From assembly GCA_015179045.1 (NCBI GenBank), contig WHUZ01000067.1:1-64000 (forward strand): a DNA stretch of 64,000 nt, written 5' to 3'. A program made the position numbers and the translations under genes. Under the pieces are notes generated by a model. That model worked only from the letters and a program-made list of their open reading frames with translations. It made no database searches and was not told the origin of the DNA. Source of the DNA: Kalaharituber pfeilii. Taxonomy: Eukaryota > Ascomycota > Pezizomycetes > Pezizales > Pezizaceae. This document shows positions 1 through 9,236 of this stretch, in pieces (within the stretch, counting starts at the first letter, position 1; every line of letters begins with the position of its first letter).

Positions 1-1721
1 GGCTCCTTCCCTGAGTGTATATTGTCTGTTGCTGTAGGACCATTAGTGGTGGGACCGTTTTTCTCTTTCCCTGAGTATGTGTCGCCTTCTCCCTCCTTTT
101 CAGTCTTGCTTCTGTCCCCACCCTTATCACCTCTCTTCTTCTGTTCTTCTTTCTCCTCTGGCCTCTTGCTCCCTTGAGTAGGGGACGATTCCTGTCTCTG
201 TGGTGCTTCCTTCGCCCCTACCTTTTTTTCCTTTGCAGTTTCTCTTTCCTTTGGTCTTGATGGACCTCCCTCTTCTATCTTTCTCTTCTTGGTTATCTGC
301 TCCCTCATTGGTACGGCTGACTTCGTCTCTTCGTTGTCCTCGTTCGTTTCCTGTAGGACTGGGCCCTGTTCTGCAAAGACTTCTGGAAACTCCATCTCGG
401 GATACCCTGGTAACCGCTCTCTCAGTACTTCCGTTAAACCCCCAAGTTTCCTATACGCCTTTCCGAATGACTGATGCAGAACCTCCATAGCCTTCGACAT
501 CCTCTGGTGTAGGTCCCGGACCTCGTCTTCTTGTAGACTCCTTACTGTATATGTCTCTATCTCTTGTTGTGACAGCCTGCCTGCTAGTTCTCGCATGTCC
601 TGTCGTATAATCTCTCGCTCTCTGGCCAGCTGGTTGACTATAGTGTGTCTCAGGCTTTCTTCCAGAATCTGCAGTTTGGCTCCAATCGCTATTTCATCCA
701 CCCCTCTCTTCCTTCTGTCTCCAGTACCCCCTAGCCGTTTCCTCCGTCCATGCTCTTAGTCCCCCCTCTGTCTCTCTCCTCCACCTTCCCAGGCCAAACC
801 TCTTCTCTAGCCCCCTCAGGGCCTCAGCCATCGATGCTCCCATAAATCTGACTGTCTCTCGCTTGACTCTTCCTTGGGCTATTTTCGACTCCCAATCCCT
901 CGCTTGTTTTGCCGCCGCATTCACTGTCTCAATCAAGTATCCCTCCTCGTATTGGCTTTCATCCAGATCTGGTGTATTCGGACGGTCGGGCGTCTCTGGT
1001 CTCACTCCCCCAGGTCCTGGCTGTCCTGTACCTGTATTCTCACCGGTGGAGGCGTGTAACTATAACTGTCCCCTCTGACTCTATCTTCTTCTTCCTCATA
1101 CACGTCTTCTACCGTAGGTTGTCTCGTGCTCGTCTGTATCAAGTTCTCGTCTCGATCCTCATCGTAGGAGCTCCCTATCACCGTGGGTCGGCCGTTTGTC
1201 ACCGTGGGTCGGCCGTTTGTCACCGTAGGTCGGCAGTTTGTCACCGTAGGTCGGCCGTTAGTCACCGTAGGTCGGCCGTTAGTCACCGTAGGTCGGCCGT
1301 TAGTCACCGTAGGTCGGCCATTTCGCATCTGTGCCACCTTTATGCTATCCTCTATGTATTCTCCGGACTCTTCCTCACCCAGCGCCTTGCTTTTCTCAAT
1401 AAAGCCTATAATTTGTTCTGTGTCCACCCTTCCCTCCTCTATGTCTTTGACTGTAATTCCCCCAAATTCCCTCACTCGATAGTCCACCGTTTCCCCTTCT
1501 TTTCCCCGTGCCACTGCGAGGTCTATAGCCTTTTCCAATCTCTTTCCATCCATCTTTTCGCAGTTGATGATCTTGTGGAACTGGTGCAAAGTCCATTGTT
1601 TGTCTTCCAAAATGAACTTCAGGTCCTTATGTGCCTGCCAGTTCTTTATGGCGTGCATTTGTGTCCCATTCACCGTGTTCTTGCTCCTCCGGCTTGCCGC
1701 TCTAGTCTTCGGTAGAGGCAT
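1..1721 (-). pseudogene. Charged, coiled-coil-rich ORF1/gag-like protein, frameshifted, runs off left edge
   Basis: Three successive minus-strand frames make one protein-like reading. The first (1721 to 1002, 239 codons) begins with a basic N-terminus and then has a seven-fold heptapeptide repeat NGRPTVT. The second (about 1005 to 694) contains an Ala/Arg/Glu-rich region. The third (about 700 to 1) is strongly helical (Leu/Arg/Glu/Gln heptads), then Lys/Glu-rich with KKRK-type basic patches, and stays open to the window edge. The two frame changes fall at short G runs (near 1006-1011 and near 700), so they could be decay, sequencing error or frameshifting. I do not recognise the family. Length, charge and the tandem-duplicated leader upstream suggest a LINE or LTR-element ORF1/gag, but no zinc knuckle is visible and this is inference. 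Confidence 0.45.
1179..1325. repeat. 21-bp in-frame minisatellite, 7 units
   Basis: Seven consecutive 21-bp units with few substitutions. The length is a multiple of three, so the minus-strand ORF reads the heptapeptide NGRPTVT seven times, with one unit having Cys for Gly. It lies inside the ORF1-like reading frame and probably varies in copy number. Confidence 0.93.
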
Positions 1722-2450
1722 GTCACGTGAGTCTTGTGTGTCGTGGCTGTTATTGTGGCTGTGTCGATTTTCCTTTTGCTGTCGTAGGTGTGTGTGGGTC
1801 GTTGCTCCCTGTTTTTCGTGGCTGTTGCTGTGGCGGTGGTGTCGATCCTATAGCTGAAGTGTGGGTGTCCGTTTTCGTGTACTGATCTCTCTGGGGTACT
1901 GGTGTATGCAGCGACGTGGTGTTAGTGGTAGTCACCGTGGCTTGTGTCGTTGTTCCCTGCTTGGTGTATCGTAGATCCTGGCTTCACTGTACTGTCGATG
2001 TTGTGGGTGGCTGATCGTTGCCTTGTCCGGGGCTTGTGTCGTTATTCCCTATCCGGTGTATCGTAGTTCCTGACTTTACTGTGCCGTCGCTGTTGTGGGT
2101 GGCTGATTACTGCCTTGGCCGTCGTCTTTGGATGTGATATGTGAGGTGGAGAGGGATTCGAAACCTGTTTTGGGCCACGTTGGGTCTGTAATTCTAGGTG
2201 TGGGATGTCTTCGAAGGGGTCTCAGGGAGGCCCCGCCGTAAATGTGTGTTGCGGTCAAGAATTGCTCGCCTGCTGTGCGAATTCGTGTCTTCCAGGTGTC
2301 CTTTCAGTTATCTGCGGGGGAAGTGTCTGTTCTGCCTATTCTGGTGTATATTCTGGAGTCCCCGTGCCCGTCGGACCAGGGGACGTCTTTTGCCGTTGTC
2401 CGCTAGTTAATACGATGTCAGACGGTGGAGATACAGCCTCGGTCACGTGA
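1722..2450 (-). repeat. Leader of the ORF1-like gene with a 92-bp tandem duplication
   Basis: No convincing coding sequence is seen upstream of the minus-strand ORF. The segment 1939-2122 is two 92-bp direct units, each running from GGCTTGTGTCG to a GTGGGTGGCTGAT block, about 85-90% alike by eye. Tandem leader units are known upstream of some LINE ORFs, so this may be 5' UTR or promoter sequence, but nothing proves it. Confidence 0.5.
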
Positions 2451-2499
2451 TGCTAGACGTGGCCCGAGGAGGTTGTCGAGAGCGATGATGAAACAATGG

Positions 2500-2648
2500 T
2501 AGTGGAACTTCGCAGCACAATGGCACTTTTGCAGTGCAATGACAGTGCACAATGGCAGCGCACTTTCACAATGCAATAGTAGCATACTTTCGCAATGCAA
2601 TAGCAGCGCACTTTCACAGCACAATGACAGTGCACTTTTGTAGTGCAA
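2500..2648. repeat. Minisatellite of ~24-bp units, left half
   Basis: Imperfect units of the pattern GCAATGGCAGCGCACTTTCG repeated about six times. The same unit resumes at 3290-3425 after the LTR, so the array was probably split by that insertion. The same repeat recurs at 8134-8213 and 8360-8507. Confidence 0.8.
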
Positions 2649-3289
2649 TATTACGGCTAAGGTACGACTTACCCGACTAGGGGAACACTTACCCTGAATT
2701 GTTATATAAGACCAATACTGATAGACCGGACTGATCACCCGTTAGGCTTGGCAGTAGATTCATTTCTTTATCGAATAGGGTAGTGCTAAGGAAGTATGTA
2801 TCAAATGTTTATGGTAAGACCTCCGGGTCTGCAATGCAATCGGCTTATTAAAGCTAATATATGCACACATGCACTAGTAGATATCATTATCTTCCGTCTG
2901 TACTATTGTTGCATGTTTCTGTTACGTTTACCTGTTACCACATGTATTGGCATTGATAAGGAATTGTCAATTGTATGAGGCGCTTAAGTCTATACAAGCG
3001 CAAGTGATAGCATAGGTAGAAGAATCAAGACACAAGCAGTGTTCTAAGTTCTCTATAACTCTGAAACCTATCGTTTCCTTATTATGCCTGTGAATCGCTT
3101 CGCTCCGCTGCGCGCTCCACGCCAAATAGCTGCCCATCTGGCCCACCATATATACACCTCCGCAGCCATTTCGGCCCGCCGTATATACACCTCCGTAGTG
3201 ACTCCGGCCTACCGTATACACTCCTCCGTAGCCGTAGCATCCAGTACCTTCCAGCGCCTACCGGAGCCTAGCCCCTCACGCCTGTAACA
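2649..3289 (+). mobile_element. Solo LTR, 641 bp, diverged
   Basis: It begins TATTACGGCTAAGG and ends GCCTGTAACA, matching the ends (TGTTACGGCTAAGG ... TAACA) of the cleaner copy at 5887-6352. The first dinucleotide has changed TG to TA. The interior shares AGAAT(C/T)AAGACAC followed by GTGTTCTA(A/C)GTT with that copy, and adds three ~34-bp units with TATATACACCTCCG near 3145-3235. The flanking 5-mers TGCAA and CGCAG match at only three of five positions, so the insertion looks old. No gag or pol lies beside it. Confidence 0.7.
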
Positions 3290-3425
3290 CGCAGTGGCTG
3301 CACATCTTCGCAGTGCAATAGCAGCATACATTGGCAGTGCACCTTTGCAGCACCACAATGGCAGTAGCGCAATGGCACCACACTTTCGCAGCGCAGTGGT
3401 AGCCTACTTTCGCAGTGCAATGGTC
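3290..3425. repeat. Minisatellite of ~24-bp units, right half
   Basis: Continuation of the array at 2500-2648 on the far side of the solo LTR, with about five units of CAATGGCAGCACACTTTCGCAG type. Beyond 3426 the sequence is unique in this window. Confidence 0.75.
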
Positions 3426-3779
3426 GAACTCAGTACCGACTACAACCTCCACAGAAAGCACTTTTGGAGCGACTTCGCAACCACCATAAGATTCCTCGCG
3501 ATACTTACTTGGATCAATAGTTTTCAGTGTGCTGATTCTGTTGATCTAATTTTCATTCTAAAAAGTCAGCTTCTCGCAACGTCGGCCACACGCGACGCGT
3601 CTTCTCTGCACACGACGTAACTTTCCTACAACCAGTCACTGATCGGTCACAGCGAAAACCACATAGATCGAAAGCTCTCAGCGAGCGGAGACTCTTGAAC
3701 TAATAGAAGACACCGACGACAGTGCTAACACCTAATAAGATGCCTAGAAGGACGGGGAGAGCCTTCCTCCCTCCACCCC
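3426..3779. other. Unassigned spacer
   Basis: About 350 bp with no ORF showing codon structure, no terminal repeats and no tail. Nothing recognised. Confidence 0.5.
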
Positions 3780-4029
3780 GGAGCGGGATGACTCGGGACA
3801 GGTACTTTTTACCTGTCCGCTCAGGGACAGGTAGTTCCTTGTACGGTAATTTTTTTTTTTTTTTTTTATATCATTTATCGCATGCCGCCCTAAGGGCTAT
3901 GGCGATGTTATGCTAAATAAATAAAAGAAGGTTAAAAAACCACAACAGAAACATTCCCGCCTAAAAACACCAATCCTAACCCCACCTTGTACGGTAAGTA
4001 GATCGCCAGTGGCATGCGCTAATATGCAG
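3780..4029 (+). repeat. Copy 1 of an unclassified repeat end carrying a GGACAGGTA hairpin, split by a tail insertion
   Basis: After removing 3850-3984 this reads CGGGATGACTC, then a hairpin of GGACAGGTA and TACCTGTCC, a third AGGGACAGGTA, then TTCCTTGTACGGTAA and a block ending CTAATATGCAG. The same ~110-bp module occurs at 62262-62370 and, inverted, near 6960-7057. It resembles the terminus of a DNA transposon, but no partner terminus or transposase is identified. Confidence 0.55.
3850..3984 (-). mobile_element. Tail-type retroposon (hairpin family A) with 13-bp TSD
   Basis: Reversed, the sequence is ~75 bp of T/A-rich 3' UTR, then ATCGCCATAGCCC...GGGCGGCATGCGAT, then TAAATGATATA and an A run. 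It is flanked by exact direct repeats CCTTGTACGGTAA (3837-3849 and 3985-3997), the signature of target-primed insertion. Confidence 0.9.
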
Positions 4030-4310
4030 TAGTGAGCGGCACGAGCCGAGCCAGCTCGAGCCAAGATCATGCTTGTGTTTTTCTTGACAGCTCGCTAAAA
4101 TGCTTAGCCAGTGCAGGGTTTCATAAACTGTAAATACCTAATATAGTAATAATTAGAGACTTGGAGCTCATTCTGACCTACCAACAACTTCGAAATGCAC
4201 AATTGAGCTGATAGTAGTGAGAAAGATGAAAATTTAGCTTAGTTTAGTTTAGTTTGTCAATATTATGTATATAATCAATCCAAGCTCAAGCTAGCTCGTG
4301 CCGCTCACTA
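4030..4310 (+). mobile_element. hAT-type MITE, copy 1 (281 bp)
   Basis: Starts TAGTGAGCGGCACGAGC and ends with the inverted GCTCGTGCCGCTCACTA. It is flanked by the 8-bp TSD ATATGCAG (4022-4029, and 4681-4688 after a LINE inserted at the right junction). There is no ORF. The inner part is shared with copies at 13615, 14750, 30141 and 37565 (a block with TCATTCTGACCTACCAACAA and TATGTATATAATCAATCCA). TAG/CAG-type ends plus an 8-bp TSD are typical of hAT elements; assignment is by these features only. Confidence 0.88.
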
Positions 4311-4317
4311 ATATGCA

Positions 4318-4675
4318 CAATAAGGGACTGAAGGAATGGAGATTCAGGATTGGAAAGGCCACCTCCCCGGAGTGCAGATGGTGCGGCGAAGCGCCGGAGA
4401 CCTGGGATCACATAAAGAGTAGCTGCTCGGCATGGAACAGGAAAACCGCAAGAGGAGCAGACGTGATAAGACAGTTAGATAAGGACACAAACATGGCGGA
4501 AATATTGGAATGGGCGGGGGAGGAATAGGACGGTTCAATTTTTCTTTACTCTTTCATTATCGATTTTTCCTTACTCTTTCATTATCATTTTTCCATCATA
4601 CCACTGTAACTAAACATCGCCATAGCCCATAGGGCGGCATGCGATTAATGAAATAAAAAAAAAAAAAAAAAAAAA
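4318..4675 (+). mobile_element. 5'-truncated LINE-A: ORF2 C-terminus, 3' UTR, hairpin tail, poly(A)
   Basis: Codons to 4528 read GLKEWRFRIGKATSPE, then CRWCGEAPETWDHIKSSC (C-x2-C-x7-H-x4-C, the zinc motif that follows RNase H in many LINE ORF2 proteins), then a Glu-rich end and stop. A T-rich 3' UTR leads to the ATCGC...GCGAT hairpin and ~21 A. TSD CACTAATATGCA is at 4306-4317 and 4676-4687, so it landed across the right edge of the MITE. It is a dead copy: no RT or endonuclease. Confidence 0.9.
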
Positions 4676-4688
4676 CACTAATATGCAG

Positions 4689-5453
4689 AGTTTTCAAGGG
4701 TGGTGAGCTCGCATGTACCCGAGTTCAACTTCATGTATATCGAAGATATGGTTGCTACCCACTCACAGCTTTTCTCTTTTGCCTCCGCTGTCGTGGTATC
4801 ATTTACCAATTACCACTTGATAGCCAGGACGTGTGGTCTTTCAACAAAGCCAGCTTCCACTACCTCCGAAGTTGACCATACATCCATTAGGTCTACCAGT
4901 AATACAGACCATTTATTATGTACTTGTGTTGTTGCTGCATCCTAAATGGCCGAATAATAAAAAAAAGCTGTTACCGCAATTTTGTAAATACTTGGCTGAA
5001 GAGCTTTAATAGTATATAAGGCTCTTGAAAACTGTTCTAGCATATATTTTCTAGTTATTCAATAGCTTGCCATGCCCACTCTCACTCAGCATTACCTAAC
5101 ATTTAACATTACCTATCATCTCGGTCTTATTCTGCTTAGCAATACCTATCCCCTACACATATCCTTTTATACCTAACTAGGCAATATGGGTAATAGATAT
5201 GATATTTCTGTACTTCATTGAAGTACTCCAATTACTAAAGAGCAGTATACTTTTAATGATGTATTATATTATTTTCAAGACTATGCATTAGTTACTAGAT
5301 TTATAGTTGTAGTTTATAAATATCAACGATTCCTCTTTAGCTTCTCCATCCATGCTGGCAAATCAAAGGCCCAATAGCACCCATAAAATAGACAATGACC
5401 GACAGAGAAGTACCTACAGATCTGCCTATTACAATACCTCAATAGCGGCCACA
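4689..5453. other. Unassigned spacer
   Basis: About 760 bp. Short open stretches (e.g. 4700-4945) have no recognisable domain. Mostly A/T-rich unique sequence. Nothing supported. Confidence 0.5.
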
Positions 5454-5466
5454 AGACCAATATACT

Positions 5467-6390
5467 CTCCGACACACCCATCCAACCCCGGTACCACCAC
5501 TCCCAAAGAAGGCATCGTAGTACATGGGCTAGCCCTGAGGAAGGACCTCAGGCATGTCCGGAGATGGATGGAAGCAGACAATAAAGACATAGGAAAGATT
5601 ACGGGGATGGCTGAGGAACAAGACGATACTGAGGGAGGAAGGGAAAAAGACAAGTTCGGTAGTTGTATACCTGGAGGACACAACGGAAGTAGACCGGGTG
5701 AGATTAGGAGAAAGATTGTTGAGAGCCTGCCGGTACGAGTCAGACAGAGGACGGAAATAGGCAAAGGACGTCCCCTTACATCGGCTTGGATCATCCACCC
5801 ATAATACTAGTGAGAGTCGTGGGTTTCATGTAGCTACATTTTATTTTTCCTTTACTTCAATAAAGACCCTCGCCATAGCCCATAGGTGTTACGGCTAAGG
5901 TAAGACTTACGGAAACGGCTCCGGAAGCACCGCTAAAGCGTTCGCTGAAGATGTGGCTGATCACCACTAGGCAACGCTTATACACCTGGGCCCAATAACC
6001 AGCGGTTGCCTACTGAAGTGTGTGTCGAAGTAAGTCATATAGACTAATAACTGCACATGGCCTACCAATATGCGCACATGCATACCGACCTTCCTAATGC
6101 ATGTTTCTATACGTCTCCTTATCTCATGTCTTATCTATATTCATCATGTTATGGTCATATCATGTTGACGGCCGGGAAGTCTATATAAACAGGCCGAATA
6201 GATAGCTAGAAGAATTAAGACACTAGCGGTGTTCTACGTTGAACTCTCACTTAACGCTCTCGCGTAACCTTTTGCCGTCCGCTTCGCTGCCTTCGTGAAA
6301 CCGTAGTCGCCTCAGTGCCACTCTCGCGATCCCAGCGACGCCTACGCTAACAATAGGGCGGCACGCGAGTATTGATAAAAAAAAAAAAAA
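5467..6390 (+). mobile_element. Half-LINE copy (ORF1 3' part + hairpin tail A) with nested solo LTR
   Basis: TSD AAGACCAATATACT flanks it (5453-5466 and 6391-6404). Codons from ~5505 read GIVVHGLALRKDL then RRWMEADNKDIGK; after a frameshift the end of the module is recognisable (VRQRTEIGKGR lies over the usual D-R-G-R-K stop region in another frame). About 100 bp of 3' UTR follows, then CTCGCCATAGCCCATAGG, interrupted by an LTR inside the hairpin loop, then ATAGGGCGGCACGCGAG and poly(A). It is 5'-truncated and frame-broken. Confidence 0.85.
5887..6352 (+). mobile_element. Solo LTR, 466 bp, inserted into the tail hairpin of a half-LINE
   Basis: Begins TGTTACGG and ends GCTAACA (TG...CA). The 5-bp TSD ATAGG at 5882-5886 and 6353-6357 lies inside the host's hairpin loop. 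A TATATAAA box is near 6183. It shares both ends with the 641-bp LTR at 2649-3289. No internal retrotransposon remains, which is consistent with LTR-LTR recombination. Confidence 0.9.
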
Positions 6391-6404
6391 AAGACCAATA
6401 TACT

Positions 6405-7057
6405 AATCAAGGCTGACATCTCCTTCTATGGTCATTATATGACCAAGACGCAGTTATATGGCACCCTTAATGGTGAGAAGGCATCGCCATAGCCCCATGG
6501 GCAGCAAGCGATGAATAATATGAAAAAAAAAAAATGGTGAGCAGGCAAAGATTTTTGCATGTTTGGAGCATACTCATACCAGCCACATGCAATGAATGTT
6601 TACTAGCACACCTGCTAGTCATGGTACTCAGCCAATTATCCAGCAATTTGTACAACTAGCTTTAAATTAATTTCGTCAGAAAAAGACCAAGGGAAAAGCT
6701 AAAGCGCATGCTATGACTTCTGCTGAGTTGGCTGAATAAACAGCTGCTGCAAGAAATACTAGAAAGTGCCATATGGAAGGCTCCTTAGGTGTAGTTGAGC
6801 TTGAGGATACGCAAGCTACACAGGATATTATTCTTGTTGCATCAAGGTCCCATGTATGTTCCACTGCACCTATTTAGTTGTTCAGGTATTGTACTCGAGT
6901 ACATAATATTTTAGCCTAGGTACCTCTGAATCGTAATCCTTGAAAAATCCTGCATATTAGCGCACGCCACTGGCGATCCGCTTACCGTATAAGGAACTAC
7001 CTGTCCCTGAGCGGACAGGTAAAAAGTACCTATCCAGAGTCATCCCGACCCCGAAGC
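6405..7057 (-). repeat. Repeat segment, inverted copy of 62262-62830, with decayed ORF
   Basis: Nearly the whole segment matches 62262-62830 in reverse complement, including a shared tail insertion and the GGACAGGTA hairpin module at its end. On the plus strand, about 6462-6880 reads like the C-terminus of a protein (GTLNGEQAKIFACLEHTHTS; then KGKAKAHAMTSAELAE, stop, TAAARNTRKCHMEGSL) broken by stops. I do not recognise the family; a DNA transposase C-terminus is possible. Confidence 0.55.
6480..6533 (+). mobile_element. Tail-only retroposon (hairpin A)
   Basis: Only ATCGCCATAGCCCC...GGGCAGCAAGCGAT, a TGAATAATATG spacer and 12 A, flanked by ATGGTGAG on both sides. The same insertion is present in the inverted copy at 62771-62822, so it predates the duplication. 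Confidence 0.75.
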
Positions 7058-8133
7058 CTATCACCTCCCTCTAGTTTACCGTTCTGAGGACACCTGGACC
7101 AAAAGCTACAAGACGCAAACTTCGACCTAGGCACCATTGCCGCGTCGTTGTGGAGGAACTACCAGGACCACACCCAGGGCACAAAAGACCCAACGACAGG
7201 GTCGGTCCTAACGATATGCTTCAAAGATGACACATGGAGCAGGCTGGAGATTATCGCGGAAGATCCCAGCCCCGCTTCTCCCCCCCCTCCACCACCACCA
7301 CCACCACCACCGCTACCATCGCCACTGCTGCTGGGGTTCAGCCTTATCACGTGCATTCAGTCGGAGCCGGTGGAACTACCACTGCCACCACCCCTACCAG
7401 TATAGCCTCTGGGGCTCAGCCCCATCACGTGCATTCAGTCAGAGCCACCATCAGCCAAGCTGACACCCACCTCCTCCGAATCACTCCTGGCACGGCAAAC
7501 AGAAAGCGCAAGGGAAAGACACCGCTTCCCGGGGATCCATATGCGATCAAACACCGACTCAGTGATGAGGAGGCAAAAAAGATCGTCTCCACTCCCTCAG
7601 TCGAAACGCATGCGCCTACACAGAGCTCCAACCCCTCTCCAAGTACCACCCAAAAACCCAACACCCCTCCCCACCCCCCCAAGACCGCCTCCCCCACCAC
7701 CCCAGATGCCAATACCTCTGATAACGGCATCGTTGTACATGGAGTTGCTTTAAGAAAAGACTTAAGCAAGGTCCGGAAATGGCTGGAGGCCGACAACAAG
7801 GACATAAGTCAGACGGTGGGGACCCGATGGTTGAGAAAGAAGACTCTGCTGGTTGACGAAGGCAAGAAGACCAGCTCGGTGGTTGTATACCTGGAGAATA
7901 CATTCGAGGGTGGGAGAGTGAGACTTGGAGGACGTTGGCTGAGGACGGACCAGTATGAACGGGACAGAGGACGGAAGTAGGAAAGACATACAGGTCCGAA
8001 ACCCATATCACGCATGAACACCATGGGCAGTACATGTACTTAGTTATTCTTCTTTCTGTTTTCTGAAATAAAACCTCGCCATAGCCCATTGGGCGGCATG
8101 CGAGTACTGATATAAAAAAAAAAAAAAAAAAAA
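7058..8133 (+). mobile_element. Longest half-LINE copy (ORF1 + tail A)
   Basis: It starts at the edge of the 6405-7057 repeat, carries an almost full ORF1 (next entry), a 3' UTR of ~95 bp ending in AATAAA-like ACCTCGCC, then the CTCGC...GCGAG hairpin, GTACTGATATA and 20 A. No ORF2 sequence lies between the ORF1 stop and the tail. A clean TSD is not visible because the 3' flank is minisatellite. Confidence 0.85.
7101..7980 (+). pseudogene. Half-LINE ORF1 protein (frameshifted)
   Basis: Two frames joined across a CCACCACC microsatellite (7280-7310). The first gives an N-terminal module (LDQKLQDANFDLGTIAASLW...GSVLTICFKDDTWSRLEII). The second gives a Thr/Pro-rich linker with a duplicated AQPHHVHSV motif, a basic RKRKGK patch, the RLSDEEAKK motif, a Pro-rich linker and then a compact C-terminal module of ~85 residues (GIVVHGVALRKDL; VRKWLEADNKDI; RWLRKKTLLVDEGKKTSSVV; VRLGGRWLRTDQYERDRGRK) and stop. 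The alternating strand and helix pattern suits an RRM-like RNA-binding fold as in LINE ORF1 proteins; that is inference. The C-terminal module recurs about ten times in the window. Confidence 0.7.
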
Positions 8134-8213
8134 GCAGTGCAATGGCAGCGCAGCTTCGCAGTGCAATGGCACCGCACTTTCGTAGCGTAATAGCAGCGCA
8201 CTACCTTTATTTT
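8134..8213. repeat. ~24-bp minisatellite, same family as 2500-2648
   Basis: Three to four units of GCAGTGCAATGGCAGCGCA type directly after the poly(A) of the half-LINE. The array resumes at 8360 beyond a minus-strand tail element. Confidence 0.75.
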
Positions 8214-8345
8214 TTTATTTTTATTTTTATTTTTTTTTTTTTTTTTGTAATATCATTAATCGCTGGCCGCCCTATGGGCTATGGCGATGTCTATGTAACT
8301 AGTTATGGCTTAAAATTGACATGAAGGCTAAAGAAATAGTAGAAA
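8214..8345 (-). mobile_element. Tail-type retroposon (hairpin A) inside the minisatellite
   Basis: A T-rich run, then TATCATTAATCGC...GGCCGCCC TATGGGCTATGGCGAT, the reverse complement of the ATCGC/GCGAT hairpin, followed by a short UTR-like stretch. The right boundary is uncertain because no clear TSD is visible. Confidence 0.65.
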
Positions 8346-8359
8346 GGAAATCATCCGCT

Positions 8360-8507
8360 GCCTGCACCACACTTTCGCAGCATAATAGCAGCACACTTTC
8401 ACAGCGCAATAGCAGCCTACATTTGCAGCGCACCTTTGCAGCAGCCCAATGGCAGCAGGGCAATAGTACTGCACTTTTGCAGCGTAATGGTAGCGCATCT
8501 TCACAGT
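8360..8507. repeat. ~24-bp minisatellite, continuation
   Basis: About six further units (TTTCGCAGCATAATAGCAGCA and variants), passing directly into the 20-bp array that begins near 8508. Confidence 0.75.
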
Positions 8508-9236
8508 ACAGTTGGCGTACACGAACTCAGTTGGCGTCCGCGAACTCAGTTGGCATCCGTGAACTCAGTTAGCATCCGCAAACTCAGTTGGCATCCGCGA
8601 ACTCAGTGGAGGATCCAGCGCAGTTGGCAGTTGGCATCCGTGAACTCAGTTGGCATCCATAGTATTTGCATCGGTCCAAGTCGGTCCAAGTCGGTTTTTC
8701 GGTACAAGTTTTCACTTTGGACTGACACCGAGTTGCTCCAACAAGTCGGTTTTTTTTTTTTCAGCAAAACTTGTCTGACAAGTTAAAAATAGAGCCAAAA
8801 ACCGACTTGGACAGGGATTATTTGTATGGTGAGACATAAAATTTTCAACTTGTATCTGTTTCAACTTGTCAGTCCAAGTTTTTTAATATGGAAAAAACCG
8901 ACTTGTTGGCCAAGTCGGGTTTTTTTTTTGGAAGAAAACCCGACTTGTACCGAACTACCGACAAGTTAAACCGACAAGTACTTGTAACCGATGCAAACAC
9001 TAGGCATCCACGAACTCAGTTGGCGTCCGCGAACTCAGTTGGCATCCACGAACTCAGTTGGTGTCCGCGAACTCAGTTGGCGTCTGCGAACTCAGTTGGC
9101 ATCCGTGCAGTGGAGGATCCAGCGCAGTTGGCAGTTGGCGTCCATGAACTCAGTTGGCATCCGCGAACTCAGTGGAGGACCCAGCGCAGTTGGCAGTTGG
9201 CGTCCGCGAACTCAGTTGGTGTCCGTGAACTCAACC
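8508..9236. repeat. 20-bp tandem array with a higher-order insert, split by a MITE
   Basis: Units of AACTCAGTTGGCGTCCGCG with C/T and A/G variants run over 8508-8659 and 9003-9236. At three places (near 8605, 9112 and 9175) a longer variant block GTGGAGGATCCAGCGCAGTTGG followed by CAGTTGGC replaces a unit, so there is a second-order period. The open frames across it are a by-product of the repeat. Confidence 0.85.
8660..9002. mobile_element. Second hAT-type MITE family, 343 bp, 8-bp TSD
   Basis: Ends are TAGTATTTGCATCGGT and its near-perfect inverse (TAGTGTTTGCATCGGT read from the right). TSD GGCATCCA is at 8652-8659 and 9003-9010. The inside is packed with AAGTCGGTTTT and its reverse complement plus ACTTGT repeats, so the element can fold back on itself. 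No ORF. It inserted into a unit of the 20-bp array. Confidence 0.88.

Noticed and set aside
909..1715. 268-codon plus-strand frame with CHRRSAVSHRRS repeats
   Set aside because: Antisense shadow of the minus-strand ORF and its 21-bp array.
7286..7313. Polyproline protein from a CCACCACC run
   Set aside because: It is a microsatellite at the frameshift of the half-LINE ORF1; only one frame links to conserved parts.
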